From Sanghuangporus weigelae (taxonomy: Eukaryota; Basidiomycota; Agaricomycetes; Hymenochaetales; Hymenochaetaceae), in NCBI GenBank assembly GCA_033182465.1, contig CP137321.1:434001-498000 (forward strand): 64,000 nucleotides of DNA, in the 5' to 3' direction. Made by a program: the position numbers and the translations under genes. Shown piece by piece: positions 12,480 through 22,604 of the stretch. Below the pieces are notes generated by a model that searched no databases, was not told the DNA's origin, and worked only from the letters and a program-made list of their open reading frames with translations. Each line of letters starts with the position of its first letter. Position 1 is the first letter of the stretch.

Positions 12480-13328
12480 GGGGGGTAGTCCGATGGAAGA
12501 GGACTTGAAGGAGAAGGGCTGAAGCAACCAGTTTTCGCAAGTCCTGCGATATATCGGTCCTCGGGAGAAACTTGAAAGACAGTAATCCGATGCGCAATTT
12601 TCGGAACGTCGATCAGGCCAAACTTGTTACGTTCACGAAGGTGCCTTCGGCGCAAGAAACAATTTATGCAGCCCGGGACGAATGTGAAACCCTCAGCGTG
12701 TAAAAGTGGCAGGAGCTCAAGGTAGGGGGAGAAGGACGATGGCACTGGTAGGAGAGTATAAAGGAGTGGATGTAATGGGGAGCTAGGGTTCGAGTGAGTA
12801 GAGTACTGTACGTACGTTTGGAGAAGTGGTGAAGAAGCAGAGTTGCGATTTCCTTTCGTCCACTCGTCTACGCGGATCTAGGCACGTTCGTGACGGTTCC
12901 GGATCACGTGACGCGCCAAACTTCTTTTGCTTACTTTTCTCACTACAACCATCTTTCACTTCACTCCGAGGCTGGAAAAACCCGCACATACATCGAAAAA
13001 TCGCTCCTGTGCTGGGTACGTCGCCCCTGGACGCTCTCAATATTCACCATCAGGGGCCAAAATGACTTCATATGTTGTGATATGCCCGCGTAATATCGGA
13101 GTACTCACGATGAACTTTCGAAGCTTGCCGAACTAATATTAGCATCTCGCGCGGAGTAAACTTCATCACTGGATATCCTATGTCCATCTACCTTTTTAAA
13201 GATCCTCCAGAGAAGGCCATTTGGAATCAAGATGAATCCATCCGCGATACGATGGTCTCATCATTACTCCACAACAATAACATTCGAAACCCACGATCAA
13301 TCCTATGGAGCTTTTATACTATACTAGT
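12480..13328. promoter_or_regulatory. Upstream region of VTC1
   Basis: About 850 bp lies between the VTC1 start and the stop of the HMG-box-like gene on the same strand. It should hold the VTC1 promoter and the neighbour's 3' end. I could not place a convincing PHO-type CACGTG element; CACGTGA occurs near 12905 but is far upstream, so I make no claim for it. No coding frame stands out. Confidence 0.3.
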
Positions 13329-13986
13329 TTAGAGACAAGATCGTCCCGCCTTGTCACCTGGCAACCTTGCCAAGGCCTCGGGATCATGCACCCAAATAAA
13401 ATCCGTACCGCGGGAGTTATCTGCTGAGGAACTTGCTATCTGACTATCGTCCGGTACGGAAACCGTATCGTTGTCTTCGTCGAAGGAACCAAATGTCCTT
13501 ATATGGCTCGTCTCGTCTGGCTATTTTTACATTAGACGTACTCGTGAGCAAAAGACAAGGTAAACTCGTACGTACATCTACGAGAGTCGTGATACTCTCC
13601 TGGGAGCTGATTTGGTCTGCAGAAGAGTCATCACCAACCAGCGTCGGGATGCTCCCCCACGGATCGTTCTGCTCCCGTGAGTACGTATCTGGCGCGCCTT
13701 CTTGTGCGATATGGAGCCTGTTCGCATTCTCAGGCGATGCTTCACGCGTCACGGCATGAGACGATCCAGAAGGAACGCTCTGTGACGCCAACGTTTCGTA
13801 TGGCTGTCTCTCCTCATCGCTGAAACTGTCCCAGATGCGCTGGAGACGATTCACCTGCTCATCGTCCCTACATGCCCATGCGGTATGCAGTCTTACGAAG
13901 CAGGTGAAGGGAGTCATCCGTGGACGTCCAGGACGATCACGAGAATGATGATGAGGTGGACCAGAGTTGAACTTTCTGGAAGGCAT
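13329..13986 (-). CDS. HMG-box-like protein
   Basis: Two exons, 13986-13576 and 13520-13329, encode 200 residues. Residues about 19-70 resemble a divergent HMG box of the fungal MATA-HMG type: GRPRMTPFTCFVRLHTAW, then RLQRIWDSFSDEERQPYETLA, matching the usual pattern of an aromatic helix 1 and a W-x(3)-S-x(2)-E-R-x-P-Y/F helix 2/3. The rest is acidic and Ser-rich. The 54-bp intron has the donor GTACGT and acceptor AATAG, and removing it replaces a basic, unlikely tail with an acidic one ending at TAA. The start is the Met after an upstream in-frame stretch that reads unlike protein. It may bind DNA as a transcription regulator, but the box lacks several usual basic residues, so this is an inference. 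Confidence 0.65.
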
Positions 13987-14622
13987 CGCACTAGACTTTA
14001 GAACTGAGAGGATTCTGGTATAGACAAGTGCTAGCATGTTCATGACAGACAGGTTGTAGGTGGCTTTTTTAAACTCAAGAATCCTCCTTGTTGCAGTCTA
14101 TCGGCCACCAGAACTCAGCAGGAGGATCTCATCCCGTGCAAATGTACCGCTGTCGAAATTGTGGCATGCGTTAGATCCTGGCCGCATTCCAGTCGATCGG
14201 CACAACGAATAGAATATTGCAGATCTCATCCAAGTATCTGAGATGAAGATTTGCTTCCGAGGCTGTTCATTCGCACTGTGGCCCTTTCAGGCCTTTGCAT
14301 CTTGTTGGTCCCAGTAGGCGCCAAACAGTGCTTACCAGCGGTCCAAGTGTCCCGAGATGAGCACGCCAAGTTTCCATGAGGATTCAGAGCCATTTTTGTA
14401 CGAGTAGCATGAAAATTGACGATGCACGCCATATGTTTGGGGAGAAGTGAATACTAGTTCGGTGTTTCGATTGTGTTTGACCTTTATTTTTGAGAAAGAA
14501 GGATCGGCGAAAGTCATAAAGGGGAAATGCCGATCCTTGAGTCACTCGCTTCATTAACCGACACACTCGCCAGTTTCGAGTTCACCATACCCGCAGGCCC
14601 ATACAGCCAAGATTTAACGACA
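13987..14622. promoter_or_regulatory. Divergent promoter region, HMG-box-like gene and SWC4
   Basis: About 640 bp separates the minus-strand HMG-box-like start from the plus-strand SWC4 start. The open frame of SWC4 exon 1 extends upstream to an in-frame ATG at 14527. Otherwise no coding signal is seen. Confidence 0.4.
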
Positions 14623-16648
14623 ATGTCGGCAGGAGCATCTGCAGCAGACGTTCGTAGCATCCTTTCCATTCCAGGTCCGTCTGGTTCTCCGACACCAGGT
14701 GGTCCGGCAACACCTGGCGGCAGTAACACAACAGCCCTCACGACCTCTTCATCCACTCTGAAAGCGCGGAAAGCCAAGCCAGATGGAATTTCGAGGGAAC
14801 TGTTCGCTCTCATAGGGACATCTGTACCGACTCTGAATGCTCAGCTGGCAAAGCCGAAGTTTAAGCCGAAGCCGAAGAACTTGTCTGGTGGGGGGAAAGC
14901 ACAGAGATGGTGCGTTGTCGGGTTGCTCCGAAGGATGAATTATGTGGCTAACTTTCTCGTATGTTGTTGATTTGGTTGGACAGGGAGTGGCGGGAGTTCA
15001 CAAATCCTGCTCGAAAGGACAACCTTAGACTTGGCCATTGGGTGAAGGCATCGCAAGATGCGCAAGCAGGTAAGCTACAGAGCATCTTATTTGAGCAATT
15101 TACTGAGTATTCTCCGTAGACTATCCATTTGCGAAATATAATATCCAGCCACAATCATACACGTACTCTCAAGATGAATATACGAATCTTTTAGAGGGTG
15201 CGTTCTGACTCTGTGCTCGAGGACCTATGCAAAAGTGACCTTTGTGGCAAACAGAGGAAGGCTGGACAAAAGAAGAGACCGACTATCTCTTCAACATCGT
15301 ACAAGAATATGACTTACGTTTCTACGTGATTGCGGACAGATATATCTTTCCTGGAGGACCTCCCAGGTCGGTTGAGGTACGGGAATAAGCTGGTTCATGC
15401 TATATGGAGTTCTCTAACTAACATGAATACTAGGATTTGAAAGACAGGTATTACGGAGTTTGTCGAAGGTTAATACGAAATCGTCCGTGGCCTGGCGACG
15501 AAGCAGGGAAGCAACAAGCTCTTGCAGCTGTTCAATATGACAAAGGTTGTTTACATGACATATATTTAGCAACAAGTTTCTCACCAAACTCGTTCTCGAT
15601 CCAGAGCGAGAAATGAACCGTAAAGCGTACATCACCTCACTCGAGAACCGCACCGCGGAGGAGATTATCGAAGAAGAAGCACTCTTCCTCGAGCTCAAAC
15701 GTCTTGAACAATCTGAACGAAACTTTGCCCGAGACCGGGACGAGCTCGTCCGCATCTTCGAAGGAATCGAGAGTGGCCTGCCTTCGATTTCAGCTCAAAG
15801 TGCACAAGACGAAGAAGAGTATGCGTTGATCATCGGAGATGGGAAGAATGCGAACAAGAAGCGGAAAGGCGGCGCTATGGACGTGGACAGCCCCGTCAGC
15901 TCAGGCCCAGGTATGGGCACTGCCGGTGTTCCTCCCACACCGGTCAAGAAAGTGCGCAGTGCAAAGGAGATTGCACAGGGTACGTCGTCTTCGCTTCCAT
16001 TACTGTTGACCTGCACTCTAAAAAATTTTCTTTCGGGAACACTCAGACGCATTGCACTGCATCCATCGTACGGACGTGGGCAACAGCTCGGCCGCCGCAA
16101 CGAAGGCAGCCCACCAGCCTGTCTTTCTTCGCTCGTACAAGATTCCTTCCCCGCGCACGTCGCATCACCAACGGGTCGCGCAGGCTCTCAGCGAATTGGG
16201 TTTGCGACACGACCGCCTCGTCATGCCGACATTTGAGAACGTCCAGCAGCTGGAACAGCTTTTAAGCGCGGCAGGTGCACTTGTTGAGACTAAGAAAGTC
16301 GTGGATCGGGTTGATCATGAGATACGCGTCCTCAAGGCGCGTTTGGCCGAGAAAGAGGGGACTATCGGAAATGAGGAAGGAGACGGAGGAGATCAGAAGC
16401 CTGATGCTGCAGACGAGAATGACGCGGATGACCTGGATGCTGACGCTGATGGCGAGACAGATAGAGCTGTCAGTCAAGCACCGAGCACTAAGAGCTCAAT
16501 TAGAAAAGGAGTATGTTTTGTTCTTTTGACGATTAGTTTTCATATTACTGACGGAAGGCAGATTAAACGTTCTGGATCAGTATCTTCTGTCGGCTCAAGT
16601 ACAACAACTGCGACTAGAGCACCGAGTCGAAAAAGACAACGATCATAA
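14623..16648 (+). CDS. SWC4: SWR1/NuA4 complex subunit SWC4 (DMAP1 homologue)
   Basis: SWC4 is shared by the SWR1 remodeller, which deposits H2A.Z, and the NuA4 histone acetyltransferase. Eight exons (14623-14909, 14984-15069, 15120-15197, 15255-15376, 15434-15545, 15605-15979, 16047-16510, 16562-16648) give 536 residues with all phases consistent. The diagnostic block runs [27 protein letters not shown], then a SANT-like segment [20 protein letters not shown] with FYVIADRY at about residues 150-185, followed by [10 protein letters not shown] and a long helical region. The C-terminal third has a probable coiled coil and an acidic stretch, and ends in KRQRS. I chose the ATG before [13 protein letters not shown] because homologues begin about there. 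An in-frame ATG at 14527 would add 32 residues. Confidence 0.93.
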
Positions 16649-16795
16649 CATTTCTAGCGTCGTTTATGCATTCGCTTTGCCACCTATGTACCCATGTCAT
16701 TTTCGCCTATGCTTCAATATGACACTGAAAATAATAGTTATCTAATTCAAACTAAATTACTTTTCTTTGCATGTTCAACATGACCTAGATTGTAT

Positions 16796-19286
16796 TTATT
16801 CACTGTCTGAACTATCAGAAGCACTGCTCGAAACATGGTCAGAATGCAGGTCATTGCTGGTCTCGAAGCCACCAGCTACGGCCCTGCTGGATGATCCCTT
16901 TTGCGTGATAGTCTCGAATTGAGGTTGTGGATGGCTGCCATCGGGGAATGGAGTACCATGCATGCCATCGAATCCGCTGCTGTTTGGGAGCGTATCCTCA
17001 ATGGCTATGTCCGCGGCCTGTGCCTCAGCAGGAACTATTGCAGCACTGGTCACGCGTCGCTTGACTGGCGTCGGTATTGGCGGCGGCTGGGCCTTTTTGA
17101 CGCGCAGGATATCCATAATTTCTTAAGACAAGTGGTCGTTATTACAGATCAATACTGAAGGAATTGCGAATTCACCTTGGTGTGTCATTTCCTCGTGACC
17201 GCGAACGCTACGTTTGAGGGTCAGCCAGCGGCGTTGCAGCGTGTGTGCGCTCCATAGATTCCAGGTCTCGTCGTTAAGAAGCTTCCAGTCGATTTCGGAG
17301 TCATCGTTAACATTCAGGGAAGCAATCCTAGCGTCCGGGTCTTGACAAATTACTCCTTCAACTTAGCAAAAGAAACGTACTTGTGAACAAGTATATACGC
17401 GTCTTGTTGGCTCCAGCGCGGCTTTTGACCAGAGTTCTTCACAGTTTTACTTAGACCATCCGTCCTACAGCCAACGTCAGGACGTGAATAACCACCACTT
17501 GGCATACAACATACCATTTTATGCGACACTGCTGACGACCTCTACTTCCCATCTGAGCCGCTACTTGGGTCCAGAAAATGTCTAAGTCAGGGTCTTTACC
17601 CTGGGCGGTAGTCATCTCGGTGACGATTTGTGTTAATTTCTCTTCCTCTTCCTTTGACCACGCGCCTATAGAAACCTACATAAACACCCACCAGCAAACC
17701 AATCGGAATTGAAAGGCTCACCAAAGACACGTCCTTCGCGATTGTTGATATGGTTCCTCCAGCGATCGCGACAGTCCCCAGACATACGACCGACACGCTG
17801 ACTGACCTTTTCCCAAGACTGACCCAGATCTGCAACAGCTCTTTGGATCGCAACGTTAGTCACATAGAAGTAGGAATATGTGACTATCTATCTTACTGTC
17901 TCAGGGCGTTGTCCTCAGCTACCGTCCATTTTCCTTGTTGCTTCAACGGATGAAAACTGCGCCGAACATGATGATATACTGCAACGACAGGTCTGGCGGG
18001 AACGTGTGCGGCTGGTAAATAAGTCAACCATTGGACTGAGTGGAACGGAATACTGAGGCAATCACTTATTTCAAACCAGAACGCGTTGTCCTTGTCTTTC
18101 AGACCTTTGGCAAAGATTACGTCATTCAGCTGTTCATTTGAGAGGTCATTTCTCTAGCAAAGAAAGATGGATTTAGCAGAGAGTTAAATATCTAAAAAAA
18201 CGACCGCGTACCACGCGATAGTTTTCGATAGCGTTTCTTAGTAAAGCTTCTTCTGTTGCGGAAAATTTGCCTTTTCTATACTGTAGACCTAGATGAAGTC
18301 GTTAAAACAACAAAAAGTAATGATGAACAATTAAGAATTCTACCAATAGACGCTGAGAGTCCGTTCAATTTTGTCGCCGAAAGCCATTTATTTGCAAGCA
18401 AATGTGCATGATCTTCGCGCCCAGAAAGGTTTGGAGATGGTGCTTGGGCTGACCGTCGTGAAGATGCTTGCTTCTCTGGCATCCTCGTCGATCGGCTTAC
18501 AGTTGCGGTAGACGGCACGGATGGCTGGCTCCGAGTACCTGTCGAACCAGAGCTAATAGGCACTGCTGTTTGTGGAGCTTCCATGGCCTGTGCCTGCTGG
18601 GATGCAACCGACTGTCCAGGAAAAGGGAATGCACTGCTTCCCGCCTCTCCTAGCGCTTTCAGTGCGTCTGCAAGCTTGGCGACATCCAAAGTCTGCAGCG
18701 CATGAGCCAGGTCCTCTCCCGAGAATGAGGCTGCAGGTCCTCCAAGCCCAGGGGGTAAATTCTGGAAACTAGGGTTCACAAAAGACGATTGCTGAGCGAA
18801 ATCATTCACTTGTGGATGCCCTTGAACAACAGAGCCATTGGCAGCTGTGACGATGGCGGAGAGAAATGCGTTCGTATTCGTGTCGGCCGTCCCATCCAGA
18901 GCTGTTAGCGAGGGATCAATTTGGACATCGGAAGCCGAATTAACGCGCTGTTCTTCCTCTTTGTCACCAAGTCCTTTTTTCCCCTTCTTTTTCTCTTTTT
19001 TGCTGGACTCCGGCACCGAAAATGTAGACTCTTCGAGTGCCGTTTGCTGCTCTGGTAAAACTGCAGACTCCTGCGTTTCATTCTGTCCGGCATGTTTCTT
19101 CCCTTTCTTCTTCTTGCGCCGTTCCGTAGTTACTTGATCAGCATCGGCGACAGCGGGGGCCGCTTGCGAAACCTCTAACGCCTCCTTTTCCTTCCGTTTC
19201 CGTTTCTTTTTTGACAGAGATGCGGCATCCGCGATGTGGTCAACGGGTGAATCTGCATGATCGTGGTTGTCCAACTCGCGACCCAT
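16796..19286 (-). CDS. Reb1/TTF1-like Myb DNA-binding protein
   Basis: This looks like a member of the Reb1/TTF1 family, which binds rDNA terminators and some Pol II promoters. Nine exons (19286-18344, 18288-18212, 18153-18066, 18011-17897, 17840-17722, 17665-17515, 17464-17381, 17327-17176, 17121-16796) give 684 residues in frame. The first 310 residues are disordered, with several Lys-rich nuclear-localisation-like runs such as KKKRKRK and KKKKGKK. A helical segment KGKFSATEEALLRNAIENYR follows (about 320-340), then Myb-like repeats: GKWTVAEDNALRQ with GRMSGDCRDRWRNH, GAWSKEEEEKL with GSRGRQQCRIKW, and PRWSQQDAYILVHK with WNLWSAHTLQRRWLTLKR. The C-terminus is Ser/Asp-rich. Family assignment rests on the order of these repeats. 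Whether it is the Pol I terminator factor or a paralogue cannot be decided. Confidence 0.85.
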
Positions 19287-19522
19287 TTTCAGGCCGACTT
19301 TAGGGTGAGTATTGAGGGCAAGCAAAGACGCGTCGTGGAGAAAACTTATCAACGTAACAGGAGAAAATGTCCCACGCTTTCTTTCCTCATCTGGTTATTC
19401 ACGTTATAACAAACAAACAACATGCATTCAAAGCGAACACAGCAGAACAAAGATCGCTCAAGTCTAATTAATGTTATACGACAGAAATACGTTTGTAAGG
19501 TATCGCGTCTCTCGTGGAATGG

Positions 19523-20175
19523 TTAATACGAGGAGGGAAACTGATCCACGAAAGCAAGAAACTGCCCCTGAAAATCAGTTGCCGGTTGCATAGTGAAGGA
19601 ACTGGAAGTGGGATTATAAGACGAATAACTGAGGGATTGATTATCGCTCGCCTATATCAATTTAGATAGTCATTGTGAAATAGAGTATAGAAAGCACTGA
19701 CTGACAGCAATGGATCGACGAACGGCGCGTCAGACCCTTCCTCTCCCGCCGCATCTACGGCCTCTTCATTGTTGGAGGAGTCGACGATCATTGATGAGCT
19801 GATAGATGGACTCGGATTGTCCACATCCGGAGCAGCTTCGATAGTGCGGGCATGCTTGTCTCGTCTGGGACTCTTCTTCTTGTGAGCCTTTCGCTGCGGT
19901 TTATATGTATAGTTGGGATATAGCCAGTTGTGTTCTCTCTTCTTGGCCTTTGCCAATTCTATATAGAATGCTCGATCCTCTGGAGACAGATTACCCCACG
20001 CCTTCCCGGCGGCAGCACCTTTCGCATTTCGCCCTTTAATCCCGCGCTCCACTTCCCGCCATTCTTTACTCGATCGAAAACAAATAAACGAGTTTGGAGG
20101 ACGCGGAGGGTCCTCCTCCTGTCGAGAAGAAGAAGCAGGCGATGTCTGCGCGGAAGCTGTCTGGAATGATGGCAT
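19523..20175 (-). CDS. HMG-box protein (MATA-HMG type)
   Basis: Two exons, 20175-19702 and 19651-19523, encode 200 residues. Residues about 22-95 form an HMG box: PPRPPNSFICFRSSKEW, AAAGKAWGNLSPEDRAFY and AKAKKREHNWLYPNYTYKP, with the NWLYPNYxYKP tail typical of fungal mating-type and sex-regulator HMG boxes. A basic stretch QRKAHKKKSPRRDK follows, then an acidic and Ser-rich C-terminus ending QFPSSY. The intron has donor TCA-GTCAGT and acceptor ATATAG. The start is the Met before PSFQTASAQ; a longer in-frame extension upstream looks untranslated. It should bind DNA sequence-specifically as a nuclear regulator. In basidiomycetes such genes control mating or development, but the target here is unknown. 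Confidence 0.85.
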
Positions 20176-21001
20176 TCTTGGCTCTGTGACGACGGATAGA
20201 AAACAAAGTATCAGGCTGCGGATGCAGAAGGCCCTCAACATTCAAAAGCTCATTTTATAGACTTCCAAAGCTTTGCCCCAGCCCATTCACGACCATTTTT
20301 TTCTGAGTCATTTGTGGCATAGTGCTGTTAACACCGCGTCCGGGTACTGGCAAACATAGCATGTCGAGTTCACGAACTCCGTTGCAATTTGCATTTGAGA
20401 TCGAATTTGAAATAGCGATGGTGAAAGGGCCACGAAAGACAGGGGGAGGGCGGACCATCTGCAGCATCATCAGGTCATCGAGAAAAGTTCGGTTCTCGTG
20501 CATTGGCCCAACTGTCCAAAAGCAGAACGACGGAAGGCGGGGAGTTGACCGACTCCGCCGATCCAAGGCAACGGCGCCATCGCTACAACTTCTTGTCTAG
20601 GTTGAATTTATCATCTTTAATCTCCGTGGATCCACTTACGTATATCCATCTGCATGACTGGGTCTGCCGTGCTGACGGGAGCTATCCGTGGCTCAAGCAT
20701 TATCTGCCGTGCAAGAATGTTGGAGAAGACAGGTGCTGTGATTATTGGTATTGTTCCATCAAAACCACGCAGAAAATTGGGCGTACCTCAATGGCTTTCC
20801 CGGCGCCTGCTTTGTATCTTCTAACCCAAGTCCGAGGATCAGATCAGACGGAACAGTATCAATGAAGCTCGAAATGTCCATGTCTCAGATATATTGTATT
20901 CTGGAGGCGCCGAAGAAATAAATAAATGCACAGCAACGGGAAATCAAGTCATCAGCAAGGCCACAAAGCGATACAACCCCAAATAGCAGAATACGCCGTC
21001 A
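20176..21001. other. Intergenic region between the HMG-box and RING genes
   Basis: About 830 bp lies between two minus-strand genes. Plus-strand frames of about 90-120 codons overlap here but have no start context, splice structure or domain. It likely holds the HMG-box promoter and the RING gene 3' end. Confidence 0.4.
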
Positions 21002-22365
21002 TCATCGTTTGGCTCTTTTGGCTAGGCGCGCCTCCTCAAGCTCTTTCATTCGCTGGCGCTTTACGGATAACGGAGATGATTGATACGATACCGGAGATCG
21101 TGAAATATGAGATGGTGTCGAGGGAGAGTTCTGCTCGCGTCGTTGCAGGGACTGAGAGGTATCGCCATCAGGGGGAGGAGTGGATGAATCCAGTCTCCGC
21201 ACGCGTGTTCTGGACGGTGACGCGGTTACGGCATCTTCGTCGTTGTATGTGGCCTCCTCGGCGCCCTCGTCAGTGGAAGCGAGGCTGAAGTGACAAAATT
21301 CAGTTCAAAGTACGGGAATTGTGGAAACTTTACTCGCCTTCGTTCATCATGTTCAATAAAGGGCAAGCTCTCCTCCTCTGTTTCCTCCGGCGATTCGCCT
21401 TTGTCAATTCTGCTCCATTCCGCGGCCACTTCTAGCAACGCATCCCATTGCTCAGTCGCGGTAAACTTTACTGACTCTGTGTCTTCTAGGCCTTCAAAAG
21501 GCTCCCTGCAGCTTGGACAGTTTCGAGGATTTATGTTAGGCATACATTCTGAGCAGAAAATGTGCCCGCAAGGAAGACTTGAAATATACTGTGAGCTAGT
21601 ATTAACGCAATGAGTGGTGTCCGCTACCTTCTTGCACTATTCAAAGTCATCTCCGTGAGACATACCGCACATTCTTCTTTGTCCTCCATTGACGGTGCAG
21701 ACACGAGTTCAAAAAATCGCCTCAACAGCTTCCGCTGAAGATCAGCTCCGCAAATAAGGAACTTCGCTAGATGCATACCTTCTTCATATCAGCAGATTCA
21801 TCGTGAATGCCATTCACTAATTCCCCACCGAGCTCCATAGCATCCATTTTCACTTCTCTCAATTGGAGCTAAAAAAAATTGCACTGTGAAATTGACCAGG
21901 GTCGGAATAATGGGGAGAAGTGACACGTACTTTACGTATCTTTCTTCTGTCTCTCTTTCTAGCCTAAGTATTTTATTAGTTATTTATGAGTAATAACGGG
22001 CTTTGACACTCACATCCTCCAGATCCGCGACTTGTCGCCTGAGCTTGTTCACTTGGGCGGTCAATGATAAGATAGAGGCGTTCCCTTTCCTCCCTCGCTT
22101 CGGTTGAATTGAGACATCCTGGGCTTCATACAGTCGATCCAAATCCTCCTTTAATTGGGTGTTCTCGCGGGTGAGATGTTCAATTCGGCTGCGCAATTTC
22201 GCAACTCCGTGCAGAGCGGTCCGTAGATTTTGCTTCGATAGTTAGAATTACCATCATGGTTCAACTCCAGAAAGTGATCAAGCGTACTTCGACGTCAGAT
22301 GGTCCGGCATCATCCGGATCTGTAACGGTATGTATAGCTACTTGACGGCGGGTCGTTGCTGGCAT
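21002..22365 (-). CDS. Coiled-coil RING-finger protein
   Basis: Seven exons (22365-22288, 22232-22014, 21963-21931, 21868-21779, 21734-21628, 21577-21338, 21284-21002) give 349 residues. After a short N-terminus come heptad-like helices (RIEHLTRENTQLKEDLDRLY and LTAQVNKLRRQVADLED), a very basic stretch ARKRDRRKIRK, and a C3HC4 RING at about residues 162-200: ECAVCLTEM, LPCGHIFCSEC and NCPSCREPF. The tail is acidic, then Ser/Pro-rich and basic, ending LAKRAKR. It is a probable E3 ubiquitin ligase, since all eight metal ligands are present; the substrate is unknown. The last intron needs a GC donor (AG then GCGAGT) and an ordinary AG acceptor. Only that choice keeps the frame into the C-terminal exon. 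The gene shares a 240-bp divergent promoter with the Bud3-like RhoGEF. Confidence 0.8.
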
Positions 22366-22604
22366 TGATGGAATCCCGTCATCAGAGAAAATATGACACG
22401 AATTCAGCATTTATATGATCGTGGGAAGAAAGAGCCGAACGCGGATCTACGCGGTCACGTTTCGTCGGTTGTTGTCTTCTCCTGCCTCGTGTACTTCACG
22501 GTGATTCCACGGCTCCTGTAGTCGATTATCAGGTCTCCAGGAGGCTCACCTTTGATAACACGGGGCCGGCGGTTGCGGCTCTTTCGTTTGCGACCATCTC
22601 GACG
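22366..22604. promoter_or_regulatory. Compact divergent promoter, RING gene and Bud3-like RhoGEF
   Basis: Only about 240 bp separates the two start codons. The RhoGEF frame stays open upstream of its first ATG back to about 22421, so its true start could lie in an upstream exon, for example at the ATG near 22394. Confidence 0.45.

Noticed and set aside
21571-21627. Alternative shorter intron (32 nt) in the RING gene
   Set aside because: Too short for a fungal intron; a 50-nt intron with a better acceptor keeps the frame and gives a normal RING spacing.
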